Part shown: one piece after another, positions 1-12,370 of the stretch | Layout of the letters: each line of letters begins with the position of its first letter | Position numbering within the stretch: position 1 is the stretch's first letter | Assembly (NCBI RefSeq): GCF_028583425.1 | Contig: NC_072801.1 | Coordinates: 61,767,766 to 61,831,765, forward strand | Source of the DNA: Eublepharis macularius | Taxonomy: Eukaryota; Chordata; Lepidosauria; Squamata; Eublepharidae | Length of the DNA stretch: 64,000 nt | Direction: 5' to 3' | Notes under the pieces: model-generated | Told to the model about the DNA's origin: nothing | Seen by the model: the letters and a program-made list of their open reading frames with translations, nothing else | Databases searched by the model: none | Made by a program: the position numbers and the translations under genes

Positions 1-1244
1 TAGTAGAAGCTTTAGCTGCAGAAATTATCGGGTGACATTCTTCAGGAAAGAAACATTACTGCCTGCTAGCTGCTGCCTTGAAAGCGGTTGTTAAGGGCAC
101 AAGTACAGGTGCCAGGTTGGCAATCTTCTTTCTCTCCATGTCACCAAAAGCTTCCGTTGGTTGCATTTGCCAGACACAACAGCAAGCCAAGCAAGGGTTT
201 TTGTTTCTGTGTTTTTTTCCTGGCCAGTTGGCAACCTTACTCCTCAATCTCTCTCCCGTGCTCAGTCACTTCTGTAAATGTCTCTGGGTTCCTATGGCAA
301 CAGATCTGCCAACTGAGCCTTTACCCCTGGGGGAGCCATTGTCCATCATGCACAAGCGAAATATCATGTGAAGGGAATAGGGGGAGAGGACATTTACAAC
401 ACCTGGAGGGGAGTGTAGCCCATTTGACTACATCAGATCAGAGCATGTTGGGAAACAGGACTCCTGGGTTCCATAGAAGAGAAGAGAAGCTTGAGAAGTT
501 AGAACACTCAATAGGTGTGGGAACAAGAATTCTCAGGGTGAAAGATGCACAGTGGGAACAGGTGAATATGAACTGGGACAGCAGTTGATTGGCAGGTGTT
601 GATAGAACTGGCAAGACGGGGGGTTGCTTAGCGATCTCTATGGCAGCCAAGAGTGTGGTTTCTTAGCAACCAGCAGGTCTGGACACAGATCGCTGAGGAT
701 GTGTTTCCAAGATTGTAATAAAGTTGGAGAGGGAGGGGAGACCCTGGCCTTACAAGCTGCCCATTGATGGGTAATGGAGTCTTATAGCATTTTGGAAAGC
801 AATGGAGTAGAGAAAGCACAGTACTAAACTGCATGCACCTTAGAATATGATTGCAAAAGGCAAGGGTCTTGCAAATACCTGTCCAGGTATATAAATGTGC
901 AAGTGCTGACTTGCAGACAAGAATCTTCTCAATTACAACTTGTGAGGGAAGAAATTCCACAAGGGAGCATATGTGCCTGCCCTGACAAAGCATGCATACA
1001 TACATACATGACAAAATGTATACTTGTGAGAGAACGTCTGCTTTTCAGCCTGAGCATGCGTGAAAGAAAGCAGTACGCATACATGAAAGGAGGATACATG
1101 TTAGAGAGAGGGCATATTCATGTCTATGTGTGCATGTGATCATTGTGAGAGGTTCTGTCCACGGAAGAGCATGGGCATTTGGAATTTTTATCGGTCTATG
1201 CAATCACATGTCAATGAGAGCTATTCAGGGCAATTGGGCCTATG

Positions 1245-1634
1245 AAGGGCTTTTTTTCAGCTGGAACATGGTGGAACAGAGTTCTGGCACCTCTTGAAAA
1301 TGGTCACATGACTGGTGGCCCCGCCCCCTGATCTCCAGACAGATGGGAGTTTAGATTGCCCTCTGAGCTGCGGCGCAGAAGGTAATATAAACTCCCTTCT
1401 GTCTGGAGATCAGGGGGCGTGGCCACCAGCCATTTTTGCCAAGGGTGATATAAACTTTTTAAAACTCCCCCCTTGTTCCAGCTGACCCAAAGTGACATCA
1501 TTGTGCGGTCCTGGGAGCGCGTGCACACTTTGTGCATGCGCATGTGGTACCAGGGGCACCACCTCCCGCCAGGAGTTGCCTGTACTGGCAACCCACTGAG
1601 TTCCACCATCTCTTTTCCCAGAAAAAAAGCCCTG
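1245..1634 (+). mobile_element. hAT-like MITE, family B (CAGGGCTTTTTT ends)
   Basis: Terminal inverted repeats AAGGGCTTTTTTTC and GAAAAAAAGCCCTG are flanked by the 8-bp duplication GGCCTATG (1237-1244 and 1635-1642). The interior carries a long inverted repeat around GATCTCCAGACAG. The 8-bp duplication and CAGGG-type ends indicate a non-autonomous hAT element. Confidence 0.85.
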
Positions 1635-1796
1635 GGCCTATGTGTAAATAAGAGCCAAATTACATGCAATGCTGAATCTTCTACAATCTTCTGCAAGGAC
1701 CAATGGGAGGGAGGTGCTTCTTAATCACTTTCCTGCCAACAGCTTTTCTGCTAACACATATACACCAAGCTACTTTTCTCCCGTGGTGAGGAGTAG

Positions 1797-2405
1797 GGTT
1801 ACCATCCCCCTGCCCGGGGTGGGGGATCCCCCGATCCCACTCTTTCCCCCCCATGCCCACACACCCCGTGCTCCCTGAGGCGCCCCCTCCCCGGGTGGTG
1901 CGGCATGCCCCCGAGTGGGGGGCGCGCTCCCATGCCATGAGAGCGGGTGGCGGCGGCAGAGAGAGAGCAGGTGGCAGTAGCAAGAGCAGGCCACTCTCAC
2001 TGCTGCGGTCACCACGGGCTGCTCTTTCACTGCCGTTGCTGCGGCCGCTACAACCCGCTCTCTCGCCACGACTACCACCACCGCCACCGTCCCTGTGCAG
2101 CCCGCGTCAGCAGGGACAAGGGGAGCAGCAGCAGCGGCAAGCTGCAGTGTCCGTGGCCCGTTCTCTCGCTGCAGCCGCCGCTGCCCCTGTGCAGCCCGCA
2201 CCAGCAGGGACAAGGGGTGTAGTGGCAGCGGTGGCAGCGAGAGAGCAAGCTGCCTGCTCTCTCTGCCCCTTCCTGGCATGTGTGATGTCATCACGCAGGG
2301 CGCCCTTTGACCCTGCGTGATGACATCACTCCTCGCAGGCAGCCGCAGAGTAAGAGCCGGCAGCCCAGTCTCCCGCCAGGAAACTTGAGGGACCTGGAAA
2401 CCCGA
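1797..2405. repeat. GC-rich block with CAG/CCG-type repeats and a perfect palindrome
   Basis: This is an isolated GC- and CpG-rich island of about 600 bp within AT-rich DNA. It contains two copies of CTGTGCAGCCCGC..CAGCAGGGACAAGGGG about 93 bp apart, and an inverted repeat at 2282-2300/2311-2329. The ends (GGGTTACCATCCC on the left, GGGTTTCCAGGTCCC inverted on the right) are mildly similar, so it may be a large GC-rich transposon. Open frames here are low-complexity and not credible genes. Confidence 0.5.
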
Positions 2406-2645
2406 GGAAGGAGAGAAATACAAGACCTTGCTCTCTCCCCCTGTAAAGCAAAAAGCAGCTTACGATGGGCAATTTAAGCAGAAAAATATTCAAGGGCTAA
2501 GAAGACACGCCCCCCCCCCCCCTCCGCCAGTATTTCACAGAAGCTTGCAGCCTCCACGGTTAACATCTTGTTGAAGAAAAAAAGAGCACCAGGGGAAAAC
2601 TTCACACAATTCTACCATAACACAGACATCAATTTCCATGGAAGA

Positions 2646-2843
2646 GTCTGTGACTCAGAGTATGAAAATCTGCTTGGCATGTGGAAGGCTGTAGGTTCAA
2701 TCCTCAGCGTTCCCGGTTAGAAAGGTCAGATAGCAGGTGATATGAAAGACCCCTGCCTGAGACCTTGAACAGCCACAGCCAGTCTGAGTAGACAATACTG
2801 ATGGATCAATAGACTGATTCAGTATAAGGTAACTTCATGTGTT
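2646..2843 (+). mobile_element. tRNA-derived SINE
   Basis: A tRNA-like head with a B-box-like GGTTCAATCC is followed by a body containing CTGATTCAGTATAAGG and the tail CTTCATGTGTT. It is flanked by the 9-bp duplication CATGGAAGA at 2637-2645 and 2844-2852. The same body is common in squamate genomes. Confidence 0.75.
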
Positions 2844-2852
2844 CATGGAAGA

Positions 2853-4359
2853 ATAAAGTGTAGCATGGGGTGGGGCGGTTGGGCAAGAACAAGCAGTCCA
2901 GGAATCTGTTGCACGTATCAGATGCTCAGTTTGTGTCATCATGGTGGAATAAAACTCTGTTTGCAGTGGACCAAATAAGTTAATATTCAATTCCTGTTTG
3001 CTACTAGGGATACAAACTGTAAAAAGGAAAATATGCACCTCCAGACAGGCATAGGACACATACTAGGAGCCATGGCCAAGCAACTATGTTTTCCCCCTTC
3101 CACCACCCCCACACTTGAAACTGACAGAAGTAGGGTACGACTTTCCACACATGCACTTGAATGCTTCTGCATTAGCAAGCATAACCCCAAGGCACGTGCA
3201 TAACAACCATTCTAAGTATATTATCTGATGGTCTGTGCAAGTAAGCTAGATAGGAGGGAGGTCAGGTGAGCCGGGAGCAGGTGCAAAAGAGTCGGTAAAT
3301 TTGGAACTATGTGAAAGGGACAAGGGTAGCAGAAGAGGGTGAAGTGTATATAAAATGCAAGGAAAATGAGAGAGAGATTTCACAGCCCTAAAATAGATGG
3401 AAAAATCTAGTTCAGCGAAACAATAAACTTGGCTGAGGGGCCAATTGTGTGAACTGCCTGATTAAGAAGGGAATTAGGGAAATTAGAAGCAATTTTTCCC
3501 AGCCCCCATACAATCCCGCTTTCCTCCTAAGAACCCAAGAGTCCTCCTGAACTCCAGCTCTACCCCCAGGCACCCCTGCTGTAACTCACCAATAGTAATT
3601 CTTCTTTAAGGTGGCCAACTTGTGAGCCAGTCCTTGTAAATAGCCCTTTTGACAGCAGTTAATAGTTGACTGCGTTTATTTATTTGCCATGGAAAGCTTC
3701 ATGTAGTGCTTTCTGTGTAGCAGGCCAAACTGTTTGTTTTCTAGGCAGTTGGCAGCCCTGGTCTTCTCGCAAACAATCCAGGAGTCCTGGCATGTAGTAT
3801 CCCTTGTGAAGGGGGGGGGGGGGACCAAGGGTGTTCTTATTCCCACTCAGTTGCCCTCTTGTTATTAATTTTACAATATTTATACCCCAGTCTACCCCCC
3901 AATGAGGACTTAAAGCAGCTTACAATATCATTCTCTTCTCCTCCATCTCTCAACAGAGGCTCTGTAACTTTAAAAGCCATGTGACAAGCAGAAATCCCAC
4001 TGGTGCAGTTTCCCCATTTCCTGCCAGGGAAAAAGCTACACTTGAGGAATACCCGTCAGTTGTGATGCTGTTGTACATAAATTACAAGCACTTATGGGAC
4101 TTTTGATCCAGAATTCTTCTCAGACTCAACAGACTTCACCCCTCCTTCTTTGTCAGCTGGTTGGAGAGAGTACCTCTGAGCATATTGTGTGCTCTTTTAC
4201 GTGAACACTGAGTTGCTAGGGACAATCCCCATGCAATATGGACTTCTGTAGGACAGATGGAGTGGTTTTCAGGAAACCTTCAGCCCCTCATTTCTATAAA
4301 ATTGTAAGTTCTTCCCGTCACTGCCCCAACACTGCTTCAAATTCATTTTTAGATGATGT
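2853..4359. other. Intronic stretch without a recognised gene
   Basis: I see unique AT-rich sequence, a 14-base poly-G at about 3,811-3,824, and a SINE 3'-end fragment at about 3,870-3,950 (TATACCCCAGTCTACCCCCC, then AAAGCAGCTTACA). No coding signal is present. Confidence 0.4.
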
Positions 4360-4612
4360 AGTGAGGTGGCAAAGATACTGTCACAGTACAAGTTATGGAG
4401 CGGGAAGCCCCCAGTTTGAATCTTGCCTTAACCACAGCATTAAGTAAACTGCTTCTCTCTCAGCCCCTCCCCACAATCTACAACCTGGTAGGAACAACAA
4501 TACTGACCAGCCTTACAGGGTTGTCAGAAGGCTTTCCACAACAATATGCATGTGAACAACATCCTGGAGTGCAATGTAAATGCTAACTGTTACATATAAT
4601 TATTATTCTTTC
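4360..4612 (+). mobile_element. MIR-like CORE-SINE, degenerate
   Basis: A B-box-like CAGTTTGAATCTTGCC, a central TACAGGGTTGTCAG and an end reading GCAATGTAAATGCTAACTG, then TATTATT, follow the MIR layout. Divergence is high, so the insertion is old. Confidence 0.55.
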
Positions 4613-5861
4613 ACAACATGGGGTTCTTTAATAGCGAAAAGAGAACCTGCTCAAAGAGGAAAATCTGAAGAAAGCTCTTACCTAAACACTGAAGGCCCTG
4701 TTTTCCAATCCCCCTGCATGGGAAAAAAAAGAAAAGAAACAGGTTGTTAGCTCACATGAAGCGTGGGATGCCAGCTTAAAGAGCACTGAGCTAGCAAATT
4801 TCTTTTATGTGACCTTAACAAACACTTTCACAAGACTTGGTGGGGGGGGGTTGAACCAGAGCTGCTTGGAAAGCAATAATGCCTAGGGGTTAGAACGGAA
4901 AGAAGTAAAGTAATGATTATTTCTCTGGGAAGGAAGTGAGGTCAATTGCATTTTGATAAGGTCCACACAGCCTGAATTAATGCATCTGGAATAACCATCA
5001 TCCTGTTGTTCTGTTCTCACAATTACTAACATGGATTAAAATCCCCACTACTCCCAATAGCAGACATTGGATGGTTCTGCAGGGGGTGGGAGGGGATAAA
5101 ATCCATCATTTTATTACCCTGACGATAATTATGGCTGAGTGGCATTAAATGAGTACTGAATCCTAGAACTTTTATAAAATATGGACTTAAATGTTAGAGG
5201 GGCTGAGCGTTAGAGGCTGGCAGCTGCATCTCTGACTGATGCCCTAATTGTGTCCAGTCACTGTGATTGTCCAATCACTCCTGACACAGAGATGCGGCTG
5301 ACATTTACCTGCTCTCAGAGAAAGCCACCCAGAATAGAAACTCATGCAGAGACATGGGAAGAGGTTCTTCTGAGGGCAGATAGTTCTTTTACTGGTATGG
5401 GCAAACTCAATGTGGCTGTGTATTAAAATCAAAGCAGAGGTAGGAAAAAACAGGCTATAACCAGAGGAGGGACCAGTTGGTGCACCACCCTGTCTGGATC
5501 AGTGCGCTCTCCATAAGACAACCTTGCTCCTGCAAAAAAAACCCTCAGCCTTTTAATTTGGAATATGGCAGTTCCCATTTTAAAAATAAGCACCTGTTTC
5601 AGAGCAGACATTTCTGGTAAAGGTATCTCCCTTTATTAATTCTGTAAGCACGGCACGGTATGTAAAAGGAACAAGGGGGTACCTTAAAACAGGAATGTCC
5701 AACTTTTTCAACCTGGGAGAGGCATATCTCCCAAGCCATGGTATTAATGCTCCCTCACCTGTGTAAATTGGCTGGGAAGGATCTCTCCCCAACACACAAA
5801 TTGTGACCCTCCCCCAACAAGTAAGGAATTCTAGCTCCAGCACTGAAGTGATGACCAGTGC

Positions 5862-6066
5862 AGTGCAGTGTAGTGGTTAAAGTATCAGATTATCATCTAG
5901 GCAACCCAGGTTGAAATCCCCACTCAGCCAAGCAGCTTGATGGGTGACCTTGGGCCATTCATGCTCTCTAAAAATGTTCCGAGAATATAATAAAAGAAAG
6001 TGGAATAATTTTCACTGCCCTGTGTTGCTTTGAGGAAAAGTGGGATAAAAAAAATAGCAAATAAAT
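5862..6066 (+). mobile_element. MIR-like tRNA SINE
   Basis: GTGTAGTGGTTAAAGTATC, then CCCAGGTTGAAATCCCC, GGTGACCTTGGGCC and a terminal AAAAGTGGGATAAAAAAA give the tRNA-head/CORE layout. A closely related copy lies at 33,833-34,068. Confidence 0.65.
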
Positions 6067-6592
6067 TTAAAGCACAACATGGGTGGACAGGAAAAGGCGC
6101 TTAATTCTCCCTCCCCCTTGCCAAAGAAGCCCCTGCTTTGTACCTCAGCTGTGTTTCTCCTTCCAAGATTCTAAGCAATCCTTGTCAGGAGCAAAACAGC
6201 TGTGGGGAAGCGATTGCAGGGGTGGGGGGAAAGAAAGGAAAGGTTTACCACCCCCTCCCAATGCTAGGTTGTAAATCTCCCCGCACTCTTGCTTTGTAAG
6301 AGTACAGCATTACTCATACAGATTGGGTCACCATAACATCTAATTTGCCCCTACACACACCATAACATAACCCTTTTCTGGTGTAATAGTGTGGAATCAT
6401 GTTCCATCAGTATGGGGGAAGGGGGGTGCTGTGGTTCAAGTGGAAGGTTGGTGGAAGATGTTGTACTTAAATAATTTTTTTTAATATGAAGGAATAACTC
6501 CTGTTAACAACGCACACGTGCCCTGATTGATGGTAAAAAAAGTTTAGCTGAAATAGGTTTGGCTGCAACTAACCCACAATCAAGGATTCTTA

Positions 6593-6826
6593 GGGCCAAA
6601 CTACAAGTGATGAATGACACAGGTTGGACACTTGTCAGCTTCCCTCAAGTTTTGATGGGAAATGTAGGCAGCTGGGCGGAATGCTGGACAAGAGACGGTT
6701 GAAAAGTCCATTGGACAGCAGTTGGAGAGCCAAGCTGCAAGACCAGGACGCCTACATTTCCCATCAAAACTTGAGGGAAGCTGACAAGGGTCCAACCTGT
6801 GTCGTCTGTCACTTGTAGCTTGGCCT
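6593..6826. mobile_element. MITE with about 80-bp terminal inverted repeats and GGCC ends
   Basis: The left arm GGGCCAAACTACAAGTGATG... is mirrored by ...GTCACTTGTAGCTTGGCC. The arms stay paired through CATTTCCCATCAAAACTTGA. TTA flanks the element on both sides (6590-6592 and 6827-6829), compatible with a 3-bp PIF/Harbinger-type duplication, though the outermost base pair does not match. Confidence 0.65.
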
Positions 6827-7531
6827 TTAGTAAGAATGCCTCAGGGGCTTTCTCTCAGACCCAAGTGGGTGAATTTTACCACAGGGAATTCAACAATGAC
6901 AAAAAAAAAACAGCCCAGAGATTCTCTAGAGATATTTTAAGAAAATGGAGGTGGAAGAGCTCAATTCTCTGGGTCTGACAGATGTTTGGGGAGGAGCAGA
7001 GGGAGGAAGATCCTGAAGGAGTCAATCGCACCCTCGCTTGGAGGAGGAAAGGTTTTATTTTTTGGTGTGATTATTTCTGACTAGTATTTATCTCCAGTTC
7101 CCCCCTCCCCCAGCGATTCTGGCCTATGCCTTTGCATTTCCACATCCCGTGGTGCTCCAAGGATGGATCAAAGCCACACTATGGTTTTACAGCTTTTAAA
7201 ATGTGCAGACAAAGACAGAGCAGGAGGTGGCCAGAATGGATGCTGAGATATAACCTAGAATTGTAGGCTTTGAATACATCCTTCTGTGCAAAGCAGAAAG
7301 AAGAGTAGATATTGCCCATCAGTTACTGCTGCCAGCTCCCCTACCCTGTCCTGTCAGCGCCTCTCTGCCCTTCACAGCTGCATGGTGACATTTGACAGCT
7401 GCCACTTTTCCCGCCACAGAGGAGTAACAAGAGGAAAATCTCAGGATCACACACAGACTCCAATTTTCCCTATTTTTCAGGGGCAGCCCCTAATTTCTGG
7501 TACCTGTTCCTAGTGAATCATTGTTCTGATG

Positions 7532-7702
7532 CAGGGTTGCTTCTGGTGGGGATGGGGGCAGGAGATTTCCTGCAATTTCAACTGATTTCAACTGATGGCT
7601 CCTTTGAGGGTGGATTCTATGGCATTATAGCATGCTGAGGTCTCTCACCAGGTTCTACTCTCAAATATCCAGGAATTTCCCAGCTCAGAGTTGGCAGCCC
7701 TA
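7532..7702 (+). mobile_element. Old copy of hAT-like MITE family A
   Basis: It begins CAGGGTTGC and ends GTTGGCAGCCCTA. Internal blocks GGGTGGATTCTATGGCATTATA and CCAGGAATTTCCCAGCTC (shown abridged) match family A. It is shorter and more diverged than most copies. Confidence 0.6.
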
Positions 7703-8642
7703 TCTCAATGACTGGGAAGCATCTTCTTAAAATTCTGTCAGCATATTTTACTTAAGCTGTCATTGTTCAGGGTTCAACTCTTTCTCTCCAGAGTTTTTAG
7801 AAGTGAAATCTTATAAAAGGTATTCCCAACCATGTTGAGCCTGAGGACTTGTTTGGAATTTTGAGAAGAGGTAGTGGACACCAACCACAAAATGGCTGCC
7901 ATGGTGGCAGCGGCCAATCACAAAATGTTGGTAGGTTCCAAGTCAAACATTGTTCTATGATGGAGGCAGCTGTTTCTGAACAGTGACTCCCTGTAGATAC
8001 AAAGGAGATTCTCCTGGGCTGTTCTGAAGCGTCTTAAACTCCTGAAAGCTAGGACTGGTTCTTTGCTTTGGGTAGAAGCACATCTGCAGGTTACATGACT
8101 CTTGAGTGCCACGTTTGGAGAGAATCACTCTTTTAGAGGAACAGACTAGACATGTTGGAGACCTATGATCAGATCTCCTGTCTCTGTAGAGTATAAATAG
8201 CATCTCCAAGAGCCTGATTCCCTCTGGGGAAAAAGGCAGGTGGAAATGGTTCTCTCCCACTTGCCTAGTGCTGCAGTCCCAGTCCAATGCCATCTCCACC
8301 CCATGGCTGGTAGTTACAGAGTGAGATGGGCAACTTTTGGGGCAAAAGTGTCAGGGGAAAAAAACTCTGCTGTGTTTACCTGTGAAGATGCTGGTATGCT
8401 AACAAAGGCCGGGGGGGGGCAGGCATACTGGAAGCAAGCTAAGCACCAGTGGCACTGCTGGCAGCTCAGAAGGAGAACCAGCCCTGCACGCTGCATCAAA
8501 TGGTCCACTGTGCCACTCTTTGACGTAACATACTAGAGAATTGTATACTCTTGTTATAGACATTTAACTAAGCAGGAGACTCCATCCCTGAGCTCTAATG
8601 CCTTGTCTAGTTTGAATGGACAGGCAGGTGGATGTACCTGGT

Positions 8643-9390
8643 CTGTAATCACCAAAACAGAAAAATACCAAAGTACACTGTAACTGAAAAATGTAACAAT
8701 TCATTGTGTACTATATCACAAAGCCAAAAACGACATACAGAAATTCAGGAAATCATACACATAGAACAGACATTCAACAGTAAATCTTGCATGGAGAGCA
8801 GATGCAGGAATCTGAATATGCTCCAACTTTGTATTACACTTCTTCAGTATACCATCAAATGCAAGCACCACTCTGTATGAAGACAAAATACTTCTTCGGC
8901 TGAAAAGCTTCATAGAACATCTAGTGAGTTGTGAATTCTGGAATCCTCAGGGTTTCTCTATGCTTGTTCAATCAGCATGGTTTTCAACAGCAACCGGCAG
9001 AGAGAGCCTTAACCTGCCTGCTGCTGTTGAAAACCTTCATGCTGATTGTACAAGCGTACAGGAACCCTGAGGGTTCCAGAATTCACAATTCACTTTAGCT
9101 AAAGAAGTGTTTGGTCTCCATACAGGATGGGAGTTGCATTTAATGATTTACTGAAGAAGTATAATATGAAGCGGGGACCACATCCGGATTCCTGAATCTC
9201 CTCTCCATGCAAGATTTGCTGTAATTTGCTCTGTATGCAAGATTTAGAATTGAATTTCTGGTCTACATGAAGGATTTTCTGGATTTCTGTATGTAGTTTT
9301 TGGCTTCGCAATACGATATACAGAGAATTATTATCTTCTTTCAGTTACATTGCGTGCTTTGGCATTTTTTGTTTTGGTTATCTTACCCTG
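8643..9390. repeat. Large inverted repeat (about 370-bp arms)
   Basis: The sequence from about 8,643 rightwards is mirrored by that from about 9,390 leftwards, centred near 9,012. For example, AAGCCAAAAACGACATACAG at 8,722 pairs with CTGTATGTAGTTTTTGGCTT at 9,286, and GTGAATTCTGGAATCCTCAG pairs with CTGAGGGTTCCAGAATTCAC. Arms are roughly 75-80% alike by eye. It could be a fold-back transposon or two inverted copies of one retroelement tail. Confidence 0.7.
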
Positions 9391-11096
9391 TGATTCCTTC
9401 TTTTATAGTTAATTTTCTTGTATGTAATGTCCATGCATTTTAAATGTATGCAAGTGAACATGAAAGTGCCATGTTGTACACAGCCTGCTGTTTACACACT
9501 GGCGAGGTTTAGTTATGAACTGCTGATATCAGATGGCAGAACAATCACGTATCCGCCCCCCCCCCTTTATCTTTATCGCACTTATCTTCAGCCTAAAGAA
9601 CAAAGACCTTCCTGGCTTTTAAAACAGTGCAGGATGAGCTAAATTAACACACCATTCAGCCTTCAGCAGTGTGCAATGAGAAGGGGGCTTGAGATTCCAA
9701 TCTTTGTTGTTAAGAATGGAGTGGTCACTTCTGTTTTCGTTTGTGAAATGCTGCTGGTATGCTTAGTATACATTAGTTTACAAGGCCTCAGGCCATTCCC
9801 TTCTGATGTTTCTGATTCGTAGTTCTTAATTCTCTGTTTGATATAAAGGTGCAAACCCAGGATAAGTTGAAATAGAAAATGGGACTCTGCAAGGTCCACA
9901 CAAAAAGGAGATTGTCTCTGCCTAACTTCCGTAAGATCCAATCAGTCCAAAAATCCATTTGCGGTCCACACACTGACAAGTAGGTTGATCCTGCCTCTCA
10001 TATTAAAAACACAATAGCACATAAGGAATTGGAGTGCTTTGCTGCACTCTGCCATAGTGATGATTAAACTACCCCAAATCAGACCAATCAGGCAACATTT
10101 CCCTTCGATCTGAATTTAAAGTTCTAGCTATTCAAAAAGTCTGTTTATGCAGACCTCCAATCTCTCAGGTTAAAATCACAAATTGAAAGGATTTTTGAAC
10201 TGGGCAGTATTTTACAGTCACTCTTTGTAGTGATTAATCTGCTTTCTGTCAGAGAACTAGCTTCAATCTCTTAGTAATTATGCCTTGGCAAACAATAAAT
10301 GACTTGACAAACTTACAGTCAGGGTAGCTTGATGGAGAGAATTTGGATTTATATACACATTTCCTTCTCCCATGGTTACTGGGCTGTCCTTTGTATGGGG
10401 GCAGGTGCATGCGTGTGTGTGCCAGTGTAGTTTTCTTATCATTCCAAATTTGTACATTGCCAGATGTTCACCCCACATAGACACTTCTAATGTTGCTGAG
10501 GCGTGCATAATCTTTTTTAAAAAGTGTCACTAAGGAATACCAAAATAAACAGGCACGTGTAACGTTGCCAACATCACACCCCTGTTCCTATGTTTAAAAA
10601 AAATCAGCAGACAGTAGCAGGTGGTAATGTCTATCTCCATGCCTCCCAAAAGCTTTACTGGCTGATCTCTGATGGTCCAGCACTGTTAAAACCACAGTAC
10701 TAGACAAGGCCAAGTTTGTGTTCTGGTCAGTTGGGAACCATAGGCATATGAGGAAAACCCCAGGGAAAACAAAAACAAAGCTGAAAAGAGGTCTCTGCAC
10801 AAATTTGCTGAATTGGCAAGGTATATAATTAGCTGTCAACCACTGTCTTTAACTTATTTAATAGTTGCAATCTCAGTTGATTTCACTGGAATTTACTGCC
10901 ACATAAATTCACACTCAATTGAGGCAAGAAACAAATTGTTAAAGATAATCTCTTACAAAGTTGAACAAAGAAATACACAATGGCAGCGACAGTTATCCAG
11001 TGTTTGCCTAACTACCTCTCTTTTGCTTCTGAGACGACCCCCCCACACACACACACACTTTTCCAAGTATGTTTTCTCAGCCTTCAGGAACAGAAC
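9391..11096. other. Intronic stretch without a recognised gene
   Basis: This is unique AT-rich sequence with a poly-C run at about 9,557-9,566 and a short CA tract at about 11,046-11,058. No coding exon or complete repeat was recognised. Confidence 0.4.
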
Positions 11097-11427
11097 CAGG
11101 GCTTTTTTTCAGTGGGAACGCAGTGGAACAGAGTTCCAGCACCTCTTGAAAATGGTCACATGGCCGGTGGCCCCGCCCCCTGATCTCCAGACAGAGGGGA
11201 GTTTAGATTGCCCTCCGCACTGCTGGAGCGGCACAGAGGGCAATCTAAACTCCCCTCTCTCTGGAGATCGGGGGCGGGGCAACCAGCCATGTGACCGTTT
11301 TCGCCAAGGGAGATTTAAACTTTAAAAAACCTCCCCCCTTGTTCCAGCTGACCCAAAGTGACATCATTGTGCGGTCCTGAGTTCCACCACTGAGTTCCAC
11401 CACCTCTTTTCCCAGAAAAAAGCCCTG
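11097..11427 (+). mobile_element. hAT-like MITE, family B
   Basis: It starts CAGGGCTTTTTTTCAG and ends AGAAAAAAGCCCTG, flanked by the exact 8-bp duplication AACAGAAC at 11089-11096 and 11428-11435. The interior inverted repeat around CTGATCTCCAGACAGAG is intact. Confidence 0.88.
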
Positions 11428-12053
11428 AACAGAACCTTGCTGTTTGTAATGAAATCTGAGATTCCCAGGATGCTAAATTCTGCACACAATATGGAATGTT
11501 CCCAGTGCTGTGGCAGAATCCCAGCATATACATGAGACTGCCTAGGATACGGGATTGCTTGTGGACTAGGCTAGCTCCTAGCTTTACATCCCATAGAAAA
11601 ATGGCCAAGGCAAGAATAGCAATTGTGCTTACATAACCAAGATGAAGCAGGTAATCTGCAATGGGGGGTGTTTTTTTCCTTGCTCCCACTTTGCTCTGGG
11701 ATATGGTGGACAGAACAGCCTTGCATCAGCTTCAGAAGATGTACCAGAATGCAACACTAACTTCTAACTTGGAATACAATCATGCACATTACGTTGGACT
11801 GTCCTTGCAAACAATTCAAAAAGCAGCCCACCTGTTATCACACCAGTGTTAACTTGTCTATGCTGGCTTTTGATTCGTTTCCAGATGCAACCTCAAAATG
11901 GCAGTTCTAACCATCACAACCTAGGCACTGCATACTGGTGGAAGTCCCTTCTCCCATATGTGTCTCTCCCAGCTGCACACCTTAAGATCATCAGGTGAAG
12001 GTCTAGAGTCTTATACTTTTAGTACCAAGGGCCAAACTAGTCAGGTTCCAGAG

Positions 12054-12370
12054 CCCCATGGCAGAGTGGTAAGCTGCAGTACTGCAGCTCAAGCTCTGTT
12101 CATGACCTGAGTTCAATCCTGGCAGAAGCCAGGTTCAAGTACCCAGCTCAAGGTTGACTCACCCTTCCATCCTTCCAAGGTAATGTTGGTAAAATGAGTA
12201 CCCAGTTTCCTGGGGGTAAGGTGAAGATGACTGGGGAAGGCAATGGCAAGCCACCCCGTAAAAAGTCTGCCAAGAAAACGTCGTGATGTGACGTCCCCAC
12301 ATGGGTGCTTGCACAGGGCACTACCCTTGACTTGGTGACTTGCACAGGGCACTACCTTTACCTTTTTACC
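12054..12370 (+). mobile_element. Sauria SINE with BovB-like 3' tail
   Basis: A tRNA-like head (GCAGAGTGGTAAGCTGCAG, then GAGTTCAATCC) is followed by CTCAAGGTTGACTCACCCTT, AAAATGAGTACCCAG, GGGAAGGCAATGGCAA, GTAAAAAGTCTGCCAAGAAA and a CTTTACCT-type end. This order is that of Sauria SINEs, whose tail derives from BovB LINEs. The flanking duplication is unusually long: 31 bp with one mismatch at 12023-12053 and 12371-12401. Confidence 0.88.

Noticed and set aside
1770-2423. 217-codon minus-strand open frame (Ala/Val-rich)
   Set aside because: Low-complexity translation of the GC-rich block; no homology recognisable.
2650-2705. Possible tRNA genes at the SINE heads (also 5862, 12054, 33833)
   Set aside because: Box-like motifs are present, but the cloverleaf is not completed and each head continues into a SINE body.
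8643-9390. CRISPR-like or tandem-repeat array
   Set aside because: The similarity is inverted about one centre, with no spaced direct repeats, and the genome is vertebrate.
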